Shown piece after piece: positions 27,030 through 34,078 of a stretch of 64,000 nt of DNA (position 1 is its first letter; each line of letters opens with the position of its first letter). The position numbers were made by a program, and so were the translations under genes. The notes beneath the pieces were generated by a model. The model ran no database searches, was not told the origin of the DNA, and worked only from the letters and a program-made list of their open reading frames with translations. Source of the stretch: Bacteroidales bacterium (lineage in GTDB: Bacteria; Bacteroidota; Bacteroidia; Bacteroidales; UBA3824); assembly GCA_017417315.1 (NCBI GenBank), contig JAFPZK010000078.1, positions 1 to 64,000 on the forward strand, in the 5' to 3' direction.

Positions 27030-28421
27030 CTAATATTCCTCTGCCATAACAACGGCTTTTCGTAATGCGCCGAGTTTGTTGTTAACCTCTTGAAGTTCGT
27101 ATTCGGGGTCGGATTTTGCGACTATTCCGCCGCCCGCCTGAAACCAAAGTTCGTTGTTTCTTGCAACAAAAGTTCTAATCGTAATTGCCTGATTCAGAGT
27201 GCCGTCAAGCCCTAAAAATCCGATACAGCCGCCGTAAATTCCACGGTTGTGAGGTTCGATTTCAGAGATTAACTGCATAGCGCGGACTTTCGGCGCACCG
27301 CTGAGTGTTCCTGCCGGAAATGTGTCGATAAAAGTTTTAACGGGAACGGAATCTTCTCTCATATCACCGCTGACACGGCTGACAAGATGAATGACGTGGG
27401 AATAAAACTGCATATCTTTGTAAAAATCAACTTTAACGTTGTCGCAGTTGCGGTTCAAATCGTTGCGGGCGAGGTCAACGAGCATAACGTGTTCGGCGTT
27501 TTCCTTGGGGTCGTTGCGGAGATATTCGGCGTTTTTGCGGTCTTCGTCGGGGTTGCCGGTGCGTTTGGTTGTGCCTGCAATCGGGTCGATGTATGCCTTG
27601 CCGTTTTCGATTCTGCAATGTGTTTCGGGCGACGAGCCAAAAATCCTGAAACCGCCGAAATCAAAATAAAACAAATACGGTGAAGGGTTAATCGAGCGCA
27701 AAGCCCTGTAAAGTTTGAAATCGTCGCCCTCGTATCTCTGTATAAATCTGCGTGATAACACGATTTGAAAAACGTCGCCGCGTTTGCAATGTGCGATACC
27801 TTTTCTGATGTTTTCTTTATGCTGCTCATCTGTCAGCGAAGAAACCGTTTCGCCGACGGCGTGAAAATTATCCGTTCTGACACCTGCTTTTGCCATAAGT
27901 TTTTCAACTTGCGAGATTTTGTCCTCATCGTTTTGCGTTAAATCCACGATTGTCAGTTTTGACGAGAAGTGATTGAAAACCAACACTGTACGGAACAAAA
28001 CGTAAAGCATATCGGGAGCGTCGTTTTCTTCCATCGTGGTATCTTTGACGGGGATATTTTCAAAATATCTGACGGCGTTGAAAGCAGTGTAACCGTAAAG
28101 TCCCGTATAATTAGAATTTTCGCCCTCAACCGAAAAGTTTTTCAAAAACTCCTGCAAAGCATCTTCAACTTTGTAAATTTCAGTGATGTCGTGAGTTACG
28201 GTTTTGCCGTCGGGATATTTCAAAACGGCTTTTCCGTGGTTGACGGCAACCGAAGCGAGCGGGAAAATACCGATAAACGAGCGCGAATTTTCTTTTGAAT
28301 GGTAATCGTTAGACTCCATCAACGCGCTCTGAACGCCTGAATCTCTGAGCCTTAAATACGCGCTGACGGGCGTATACAAATCGCTCAGAATAGTTTTGGA
28401 TTTGGTTTTGTACTTAAACAT
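27030..28421 (-). CDS. trpE: Anthranilate synthase component I
   Basis: 463 residues of the chorismate-binding family. The C-terminal catalytic part shows FQIVLSRRF, GSSPETHCRIENG, PIAGTTKRTG, ENAEHVMLVDLARNDLNR and FPAGTLSGAPKVRAM, all typical of TrpE. It makes anthranilate from chorismate using ammonia from TrpG. First structural gene behind the attenuator; separated from trpG by 168 bp holding a palindromic element, while all other trp genes nearly touch. Confidence 0.96.
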   Translation of the reverse strand: MFKYKTKSKTILSDLYTPVSAYLRLRDSGVQSALMESNDYHSKENSRSFIGIFPLASVAVNHGKAVLKYPDGKTVTHDITEIYKVEDALQEFLKNFSVEGENSNYTGLYGYTAFNAVRYFENIPVKDTTMEENDAPDMLYVLFRTVLVFNHFSSKLTIVDLTQNDEDKISQVEKLMAKAGVRTDNFHAVGETVSSLTDEQHKENIRKGIAHCKRGDVFQIVLSRRFIQRYEGDDFKLYRALRSINPSPYLFYFDFGGFRIFGSSPETHCRIENGKAYIDPIAGTTKRTGNPDEDRKNAEYLRNDPKENAEHVMLVDLARNDLNRNCDNVKVDFYKDMQFYSHVIHLVSRVSGDMREDSVPVKTFIDTFPAGTLSGAPKVRAMQLISEIEPHNRGIYGGCIGFLGLDGTLNQAITIRTFVARNNELWFQAGGGIVAKSDPEYELQEVNNKLGALRKAVVMAEEY

Positions 28422-28448
28422 TTTTGTTACTTTTTTTAATTATTGCCA

Positions 28449-28486
28449 ATAAAAAAAGGTCTGTCAGTGAGAACTAACAGACCTTT
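28449..28486 (-). terminator. Attenuator terminator of the trp leader
   Basis: Perfect 11-bp stem AAAAGGTCTGT/ACAGACCTTTT (28453-28463 and 28476-28486), extended by AGT/ACT inside, followed on the minus strand by seven T. It lies between the Trp-rich leader peptide and trpE. A six-base ACCTTT upstream (plus 28510-28515 as AAAGGT) can pair with AAAGGT of the terminator's first arm, which gives a candidate antiterminator. Confidence 0.85.
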
Positions 28487-28523
28487 TCTAACTTTTATTT
28501 AATACATACAAAGGTGAATCGTC

Positions 28524-28583
28524 TCACGAATTTTTTTTCCGTAAGCACCACCACCAATTGTTATATGCGTAAAAATTTCTCAT
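28524..28583 (-). CDS. trpL: trp operon leader peptide
   Basis: 19-residue frame MRNFYAYNNWWWCLRKKNS with three adjacent Trp codons at positions 10-12, located 102 bp before trpE and 37 bp before the attenuator hairpin. Ribosome stalling at the Trp codons under tryptophan shortage would favour the antiterminator. This is classical transcription attenuation; a Bacteroidota trp leader class (Bacteroid-trp in Rfam, as I recall) has been proposed. A weak -7 box TTACTTTG lies at 28607-28614. Confidence 0.85.
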   Translation of the reverse strand: MRNFYAYNNWWWCLRKKNS

Positions 28584-28623
28584 TTTGTCGTTTTTGATTA
28601 ACGCCGCAAAGTAAAAGAGAATT

Positions 28624-28654
28624 TTTGAAACAAAAAAATTTTTTTTTACTTTTG
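28624..28654 (+). promoter_or_regulatory. Promoter of the amidohydrolase gene
   Basis: TTTG (28624-28627), 19 bp, TACTTTTG (28647-28654), 10 bp before the ATG; the mRNA would be almost leaderless. Confidence 0.6.
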
Positions 28655-28664
28655 CACAAAAAAA

Positions 28665-29447
28665 ATGATTATAGATTTTCACGCACATATTTATCCGAAA
28701 AAAATTGCGGAAAAAGCCAGCAAAAATATCGGCGAATTTTATCATACCCAAATGTGTTATGACGGCTCTCCCGAAAAACTGCTCGAAAGCGGCAAAAAAA
28801 TCGGCGTTGAAAAATACATTGTACATTCCACCGCAACAGCCGCCCATCAAGTAGAAGCAATCAACAATTATATAATTTCAGAGGTAAAACTTCACGAAGA
28901 ATTTATCGGTTTCGGCACTATTCACCCTGATTATCAAGACTTTGAAAACGAACTAAACCGCATAAAAAACTCAGGACTGAGGGGCATAAAACTTCACCCC
29001 GATTTTCAAAAATTTCAAGTTGACACTCCGCAAATGGACGATATTTACGAAGTAATTTCGGCGTTAAAAATGCCGATTTTGGTTCATGCGGGCGATTACC
29101 GTTACGACTTTTCAGGGCCTAAACGCATACTAAATGTCATTGAAAAACACCCGTCGCTGATAGTTGTTGCGGCGCATTTCGGCGGCTATACGGAATGGGA
29201 CAATTCGATGAAATATCTTGTAGGTCAGAGAGTTTGGTTTGACACTTCAAGCACGCTTTGGCAACTCCCGAAAGAAAAAGCCTTAAAAATGATAGAGGCT
29301 CACGGTTATGAAAAATTTCTATTCGGCAGCGATTATCCTATGTGGGATCATCAAGACGAACTCAAACGTTTTGATAGTCTTAAACTTAACGAGGAAAAAC
29401 GTGAAGCAATTTTGTACAAAAATGCCGAAAGGTTGCTGAAAGATTAA
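28665..29447 (+). CDS. Amidohydrolase-family metal-dependent hydrolase
   Basis: 260 residues of the amidohydrolase_2 type (PF04909), a TIM barrel. The expected ligands are seen in order: DFHAH (first metal pair), GIKLHPDF, LVHAGD, AAHFGG and GSDYPMWDH with the terminal Asp. Members include decarboxylases and lactonases, and the substrate cannot be told here. It is transcribed divergently from the trp operon, and the two promoters are packed in about 80 bp. No link with tryptophan is proven. Confidence 0.85.
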   Translation: MIIDFHAHIYPKKIAEKASKNIGEFYHTQMCYDGSPEKLLESGKKIGVEKYIVHSTATAAHQVEAINNYIISEVKLHEEFIGFGTIHPDYQDFENELNRIKNSGLRGIKLHPDFQKFQVDTPQMDDIYEVISALKMPILVHAGDYRYDFSGPKRILNVIEKHPSLIVVAAHFGGYTEWDNSMKYLVGQRVWFDTSSTLWQLPKEKALKMIEAHGYEKFLFGSDYPMWDHQDELKRFDSLKLNEEKREAILYKNAERLLKD

Positions 29448-29488
29448 TGCCTCAAAAAACCTCAAAAAAAGTTTTATAGTTTCGTTTA

Positions 29489-29554
29489 ATTTGATAATTT
29501 TGCAACCAAGATTTGAGAATTTTGTAACAGAGATTTGAGAATTTTGTAAAACAC
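29489..29554. repeat. Three 22-bp tandem repeats upstream of the AAA ATPase gene
   Basis: Units at 29489-29510, 29511-29532 and 29533-29554 share ATTTGAGAATTTTGTAAC with few changes. The first contains TAATTTTG (29495-29502), a possible -7 box. The array ends 8 bp before the ATG at 29563. Confidence 0.8.
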
Positions 29555-29562
29555 TTTTAAGA

Positions 29563-30753
29563 ATGGAACTATTTAAAAGACAGCAATTTAACAGCATATT
29601 AGAAAGATTTAATGAGCCGAGAAGTGTAATTCAAGTTCTTTCCGGACCAAGGCAAGTCGGGAAAACTACAATCGTGGAGCAAGTCTTGAAAGAAATTGAT
29701 TTTCCGCATTGGTTTTTCCGTGCTGATAATGTCAACGAAACCGATACAGATTGGATTCGCCGTACTTGGCTGAGTGTCAGAACGCAGATGACTATGACAA
29801 ACGCCAAAGAAGCAGTTCTTGTGATTGACGAGGTTCAGAAAATTCAAAATTGGAGCGAGGCTGTAAAGCGCGAATGGGACACCGACACCTCAACAGGTCT
29901 TAATCTGAAAGTCTTTCTTTTGGGTTCGTCAAGATTGATGCTAAGAAAAGGTCTTACCGAATCGTTGGCGGGGCGTTTCGAGATGATTAGACTCGGACAT
30001 TGGACTTTTGCTGAAATGCACGAGGCTTTCGGCTGGAATTTGGAACAATGGATTTATTTCGGCGGTTATCCGGGTACGGCACGGTTTGTAAGCGACGAAA
30101 AACGTTGGCGCAGATACGTTAAAGATTCTCTCGTTGCGCCCGCAATCGAAAAAGATGTTATAATGACGACAAATATTTATAAACCTGCTATAATGCAGCA
30201 ACTTTTTGAATTAGGTTGTGCTTATTCGGCAGAACTTTTGTCGCTCAACAAGATGTTAGGACAACTTTTGGACGCCGGAAATGTTACTACTTTGTCAGGA
30301 TACCTCAACGTACTCGACCAATGCAATATGCTTGCCGGACTACAAAAATATGCTAATGACGAAGCGCGTAAATATCAATCAATTCCGAAGTATCAAGTTT
30401 ACAACAATGCTTTACTGACAGCATACAAAGGCAAAGGTTTTGCAAACGACAGAATCGACCCTAAAATTTGGGGACGTTGGGTAGAATCGGCTGTCGGTGC
30501 GTACCTTTTGGGCGGCGCAATAGAAGGCGGCTACAAGGTTTATTATTGGCGCGAAAGAAACGATGAAGTGGATTTTATCATTCAAAAACAAGACGAATGT
30601 ATCGCCATTGAGGTAAAAAGCGGGCGACGCGGTATGAACAGCGGTTTGAAAGTATTTGAAGAGAAATTTCACCCGAAAAATGCTTTCGTTGTCGGCACAG
30701 ACGGTATTCCGTTTGACATTTTTTTTCAAGCAAATATTGAAGATTTATTTTAG
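29563..30753 (+). CDS. AAA_14/DUF4143 ATPase, island copy 1
   Basis: 396 residues. Walker A GPRQVGKT at about 28-35, Walker B AVLVIDEVQKIQNW, then the LLGSSRLMLRKGLTESLAGRF segment and C-terminal DUF4143 domain with a PD-(D/E)XK-like core (YWRERNDEVDFIIQ and IAIEVKSGR). The GSS-LAGRF layout is typical of this family. The role of DUF4143 ATPases is poorly known; they occur as scattered accessory genes, sometimes in defence or toxin-antitoxin contexts. It opens the accessory island. Its stop codon lies inside the flank of a repeated hairpin element. Confidence 0.85.
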   Translation: MELFKRQQFNSILERFNEPRSVIQVLSGPRQVGKTTIVEQVLKEIDFPHWFFRADNVNETDTDWIRRTWLSVRTQMTMTNAKEAVLVIDEVQKIQNWSEAVKREWDTDTSTGLNLKVFLLGSSRLMLRKGLTESLAGRFEMIRLGHWTFAEMHEAFGWNLEQWIYFGGYPGTARFVSDEKRWRRYVKDSLVAPAIEKDVIMTTNIYKPAIMQQLFELGCAYSAELLSLNKMLGQLLDAGNVTTLSGYLNVLDQCNMLAGLQKYANDEARKYQSIPKYQVYNNALLTAYKGKGFANDRIDPKIWGRWVESAVGAYLLGGAIEGGYKVYYWRERNDEVDFIIQKQDECIAIEVKSGRRGMNSGLKVFEEKFHPKNAFVVGTDGIPFDIFFQANIEDLF

Positions 30754-30870
30754 TTAAAAAATCTTAATATAAAACATTTAACCATCTAATATACAGCATT
30801 TTAACTTAAAGAATCTAAGAAAAAAGTCAGCCAAATTCGATAAAAATATGCGAATTTGGCTGAGTTTTTT
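30747..30870. repeat. Island hairpin repeat, copy a
   Basis: Hairpin TCAGCCAAATTCG (30827-30839) and CGAATTTGGCTGA (30851-30863) flanked by an A-run and T-run, so it works as a terminator in both directions. About 70 bp of AT-rich flank upstream also match copies c and d, reaching over the stop codon of the preceding ATPase gene. Confidence 0.85.
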
Positions 30871-30899
30871 CCCAACTTTTTTATTTTCCCCAAAAAAAA

Positions 30900-30931
30900 T
30901 TTGCCTATAAAAAAAACTTCCGCTATATTTA
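30900..30931 (+). promoter_or_regulatory. Promoter of the restriction-modification leader
   Basis: TTTG (30900-30903), 20 bp, TATATTTA (30924-30931; one mismatch to TAnnTTTG). The start of the RM gene is 335 bp further, leaving a long leader. Confidence 0.45.
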
Positions 30932-30957
30932 CATCGTTGAAATTAAAACAAAACTAC

Positions 30958-31002
30958 ATGATAAAAAAGCCGCTTAACAAAACCGGCGAAATTGTTAACT
31001 AA
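30958..31002 (+). other. Possible 14-residue leader ORF
   Basis: Small frame MIKKPLNKTGEIVN just behind the promoter and before the structured leader. No excess of any one amino acid is seen, so classical attenuation is not supported. It may be chance. Confidence 0.25.
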
Positions 31003-31041
31003 CATATTATAAATAATTTAGCGTTTGCCGCTATTCTGAAA

Positions 31042-31188
31042 ACATTCCGAAGCTTGGCCGCATAGGAAATCATTTACAGGAATATGTAGCGAACGTCTGC
31101 GCATATTTGCGTGGACGTTCCTTGTCTGTAAATGAGGGTCAGGCCAAGCACCCGGAATGTGGACGAGGATTTGTCCACGTTCTTTTTT
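31042..31188 (+). ncRNA. Structured leader or small RNA upstream of the RM gene
   Basis: Four perfect stems are nested in one rod: ACATTCCG/CGGAATGT (31042-31049, 31153-31160), GCTTGGCC/GGCCAAGC (31052-31059, 31142-31149), CATTTACAG/CTGTAAATG (31071-31079, 31126-31134) and GAACGTC/GACGTTC (31091-31097, 31114-31120), plus a small apical GCGC/GCGT. Two asymmetric internal loops lie between them. A terminator hairpin GTGGAC/GTCCAC (31159-31164, 31173-31178) and a T-run follow. The rod recalls 6S RNA in outline, but I cannot assign it to a family. See also the competing stem to 31200. Confidence 0.65.
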
Positions 31189-31200
31189 TAGGGTGCTTGG
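31144..31200 (+). promoter_or_regulatory. Competing 10-bp stem enclosing the leader terminator
   Basis: CCAAGCACCC (31144-31153) can pair perfectly with GGGTGCTTGG (31191-31200). This excludes the second stem of the rod, which uses the same CCAAGC bases, and encloses the terminator. It is a switch-like arrangement. A further imperfect hairpin (31220-31259, GTTGC/GCAAC core) lies just before the start codon of the RM gene. Confidence 0.55.
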
Positions 31201-31265
31201 GTCTTGACTTCAATGAAAAAGTTTTTTGAGTTGCTGTGGGCAAATGCAACTTAAAAACTAAAAAA

Positions 31266-34046
31266 ATGAAATTATCAGAAGTACTTGGCAAAGAAGAACT
31301 TGCCAAGTTGATACAGTTTTCCCAAGAGGAAATAAAATGGCTTGAAGAAAGAATGTACAACGGCACAAACGACAAAGGAGAAGGTGTTGTCAAGGTGCAG
31401 TGTATAATTCGTGAAAAAGAAATAGAATTGAAGCCCGAAGAAGTTGTACGTCAACTTTTTACACATAAACTAATAGAAGAATACAACTATCCAAAGGAGC
31501 GCATAGAATTTGAAAAAACAGTTCAAATGGGGCGTGATAGTTCTAATTTCGCCGACCTTGTCATATACGAGGACGAGCATAGGACGGCACCATATATTGT
31601 AGTGGAATTTAAGGCTCCGGGAAAAGAAAAAGTAAAAGGACAACTCGAAAACTACTGCAAAAACTTAGGTGCAAGTATTGGCGTGGAAGTGGATGGTGGC
31701 GAAGTAAAAGAATATTATTACAACCGGCAGAGTTCTCAAAACAAAAACTACAAATTTGAGAAGATAGACCGTCTTCCAAAGTTTAACGAAACCTTGGATC
31801 AGATTCTCAATGACCGTTTTACAATCAAAGATTTAGTTCTAATAGACGAAAAAAACACTACTTCGCTCAAAGACGTAATCCTTGAACTTGAAGACAAAAT
31901 ATTTGCAAATTTTGGAGGAGATGTTTTCGAGGAGGTGTTCAAATTTCTGTTTGCTAAACTTTACGACGAATATCTTTCCGCTGACGACAACGACCGGCTT
32001 TCCAACGCTATCAACGACGGTTTTATCAGTCACGCAAGCGAATACACAAAGGATGACAGTTTTCGTCAGTTGGAATTCCGCTCGCTTGGCGCTGAGGGAC
32101 AGGTTTACAACCGTGTGCAGAATCTGTTCGACAAAGCACAGCAAACGTGGAGGGGTATTTTCCCCGATAATACAAAATTAGAACTTGGTGCATCTGATGT
32201 AAAAATCGTAGTTGCCTATCTCGAAAATGTCAAGTTGTTTAATTCTAATCTTGACGTGGTGGACGATGCTTTTGAACATCTGATGAGCAAATCTCAAAAA
32301 GCCGAAAAAGGTCAATTTTTTACGCCACGTTATGTTATTGATATGTGTGTTAAAATGATGAACCCCGGCGAAAATGATACAATGATAGATACTGCAAGCG
32401 GCAGTTGTGGTTTTCCGATGCACACGATTTTTCACGTATGGAATAAAATTAATCCCAAGAAACACAACTTTGTAAATACACGTCGCAGCCGTAGGGAAAC
32501 AGACTATGTAGACAATAAGGTTTTTGCAATTGATTTTGACGAAGTGTGTGTGCGTGTCGGTAAAATGCTGAATATAATTGCGGGCGATGGTAAAACTAAC
32601 GTGTTGGAACTCAATACTCTTGATTACAATGTTTGGAACGGAAGCAAGTATTTGCAAAAACAAGGGTGGCAAGAAAAATACATTGCAGGATTTCAAAGAC
32701 TTGAAGGTCTTGCTGAACAAAAAGGCAAATACACAAAATATAATTTCGACCTTATTCTTGCAAATCCACCTTTTGCAGGAGACAGAACCGATGCAAAAGT
32801 AATCGGGCTTTACCAACTTGGTTATAATGAAAAAGGAAAACTAAAAAATAATATCGGTCGCGACATACTATTTATAGAGCGCAACCTAAATTTCCTGAAA
32901 CCGGGTGGCAGAATGGGAGTTGTTCTTCCGCAAGGCGACTTCAACAATTCATCCGAAAAATATCTGCGTGATTTCATAGCGGCAAAGTGTCGCATTCTTG
33001 CCGTTGTAGGTCTGCATCAAAACACATTTTTGCAGCACACGGGAACAAAAACAAGCGTATTGTTTGTGCAAAAATGGACTTCGGCTGATGACAAAAAGAA
33101 TCCTAATATCAACGACATAGAAAACGTTACATTCAGAATACATCTCACAGACAACAATCGTCGAGTTACTAAAAAAGAGATGGACGACGACATTAATAAC
33201 AAAGAATTCCGTTTGTCTATCAAGCAAAAAGAGGTGGAATCCGATGAAAAATACGAGGGCAATAAACACGATTTTTCAATTGACGTAGAAAAATACAACC
33301 ACTTGTCTGACGAAGACAAAAAACTATATTTCGAATACGACAAACGGCAAGATTACAAGGTATATATCGACTATCCTATTTTCTTTGCTACAATGCAAGA
33401 GCCTACCGTAAACAACCAAAAAGAAAAGATTTACGTAACGGAGAACTATGTAACGTGGACAAAATGGCATTACAGCATAAAAGACGGAGAAATTGTGTCC
33501 GTTGCGGAAGAACAACTGACAAAATGGAACTCGACAGATTTTGTACAAGATTTGTTCATTCAAGATTTCGGTAGTCTTGATAGTCATAAAAGATGGATTT
33601 TCAAACCTGTAACATTTGAGAAGAAGCCTTTATCCAAAAAAGATAGCGGCAATCAAACCCTTGTTGCCTTGAAGCAAACTCTTTCGTTAGACGAGTTCCT
33701 TGCTCTGCCCAAAGATACTCAAAAACGCTACAAAAAAGTTCTGAATCACGGCGAGGATTGTGAAACAATATCTGCCAACGAAATATCATTAGAGGAATAT
33801 AATAACCTTTCAAAAGAACGGCAAAAATATTGTCTCATAATTGAGGACGTAAAAGTGAATAACAACGTGAGAGTTAAAGACACTCACGGACACATTTTTG
33901 TTAAGCACGACCTTTTTAACCACGACCCCGAACTCGACCAACTATGGACTTCTCGTGATATTCGTCTAAAAGGTAGATATTCAAAAGACGGCATCGCCGA
34001 AGCCTTCGCCGAATTTGCCAAAAAAGAACGGCTAAGTTTTTTTTAG
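31266..34046 (+). CDS. Restriction-modification enzyme, nuclease plus N6-adenine methylase part
   Basis: 926 residues from ATG 31266 (a GTG 30 bp earlier lies in a hairpin and is rejected). N-terminal HsdR_N-like nuclease domain with Asp97 and Glu114-x-Lys116 (FADLVIY and VEFKAPG); helical spacer; N6_Mtase domain with motif I DTASGSCGF (from Asp375) and motif IV NPPF (500-503), preceded by KGQFFTPR. There is no helicase/translocase gene, so the system is type IIG or BcgI-like rather than true type I. Translation stops at TAG right after a T8 run; the -1 frame runs on, without a stop, into the specificity gene. In one frame the product would be 1401 residues. It probably guards against foreign DNA. 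Confidence 0.88.
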   Translation: MKLSEVLGKEELAKLIQFSQEEIKWLEERMYNGTNDKGEGVVKVQCIIREKEIELKPEEVVRQLFTHKLIEEYNYPKERIEFEKTVQMGRDSSNFADLVIYEDEHRTAPYIVVEFKAPGKEKVKGQLENYCKNLGASIGVEVDGGEVKEYYYNRQSSQNKNYKFEKIDRLPKFNETLDQILNDRFTIKDLVLIDEKNTTSLKDVILELEDKIFANFGGDVFEEVFKFLFAKLYDEYLSADDNDRLSNAINDGFISHASEYTKDDSFRQLEFRSLGAEGQVYNRVQNLFDKAQQTWRGIFPDNTKLELGASDVKIVVAYLENVKLFNSNLDVVDDAFEHLMSKSQKAEKGQFFTPRYVIDMCVKMMNPGENDTMIDTASGSCGFPMHTIFHVWNKINPKKHNFVNTRRSRRETDYVDNKVFAIDFDEVCVRVGKMLNIIAGDGKTNVLELNTLDYNVWNGSKYLQKQGWQEKYIAGFQRLEGLAEQKGKYTKYNFDLILANPPFAGDRTDAKVIGLYQLGYNEKGKLKNNIGRDILFIERNLNFLKPGGRMGVVLPQGDFNNSSEKYLRDFIAAKCRILAVVGLHQNTFLQHTGTKTSVLFVQKWTSADDKKNPNINDIENVTFRIHLTDNNRRVTKKEMDDDINNKEFRLSIKQKEVESDEKYEGNKHDFSIDVEKYNHLSDEDKKLYFEYDKRQDYKVYIDYPIFFATMQEPTVNNQKEKIYVTENYVTWTKWHYSIKDGEIVSVAEEQLTKWNSTDFVQDLFIQDFGSLDSHKRWIFKPVTFEKKPLSKKDSGNQTLVALKQTLSLDEFLALPKDTQKRYKKVLNHGEDCETISANEISLEEYNNLSKERQKYCLIIEDVKVNNNVRVKDTHGHIFVKHDLFNHDPELDQLWTSRDIRLKGRYSKDGIAEAFAEFAKKERLSFF
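34037..34044 (+). repeat. T8 homopolymer at the methylase-specificity junction
   Basis: Eight T directly before AGGCAG at the end of the methylase gene. One base gained here, or a -1 slip, joins this gene to the next in a single frame (…SFFLGSPFNKERYEKLL…). Confidence 0.8.
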
Positions 34047-34078
34047 GCAGCCCTTTCAACAAAGAACGATATGAAAAA

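Noticed and set aside
27387..28298. Plus-strand frames of 76-109 codons across trpE
   Set aside because: Antisense shadows of trpE without start context, promoter or family resemblance.
28584..28850. Long minus-strand frame containing the trp leader peptide
   Set aside because: Most of it runs antisense through the amidohydrolase gene; only the last 19 codons lie in the leader and make sense.
29489..29554. Tandem 22-bp units as a CRISPR array
   Set aside because: The units touch each other without spacers, and no cas genes are near.
30871..31041. Additional gene between repeat c-like copy a and the structured leader
   Set aside because: Only a 14-codon frame is seen; the rest is AT-rich leader.
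31130..31160. Signal recognition particle RNA (GGTCAGG and CCGGAA are present)
   Set aside because: The order and pairing do not give the domain IV hairpin; the similarity is by chance.
31042..31160. Integron attC site or retron RNA
   Set aside because: No attC core sites, no integrase and no reverse transcriptase gene in the window.
31236..31265. GTG start adding 10 residues to the RM enzyme
   Set aside because: It lies in a hairpin loop of the leader; the ATG at 31266 has a normal A-rich context.
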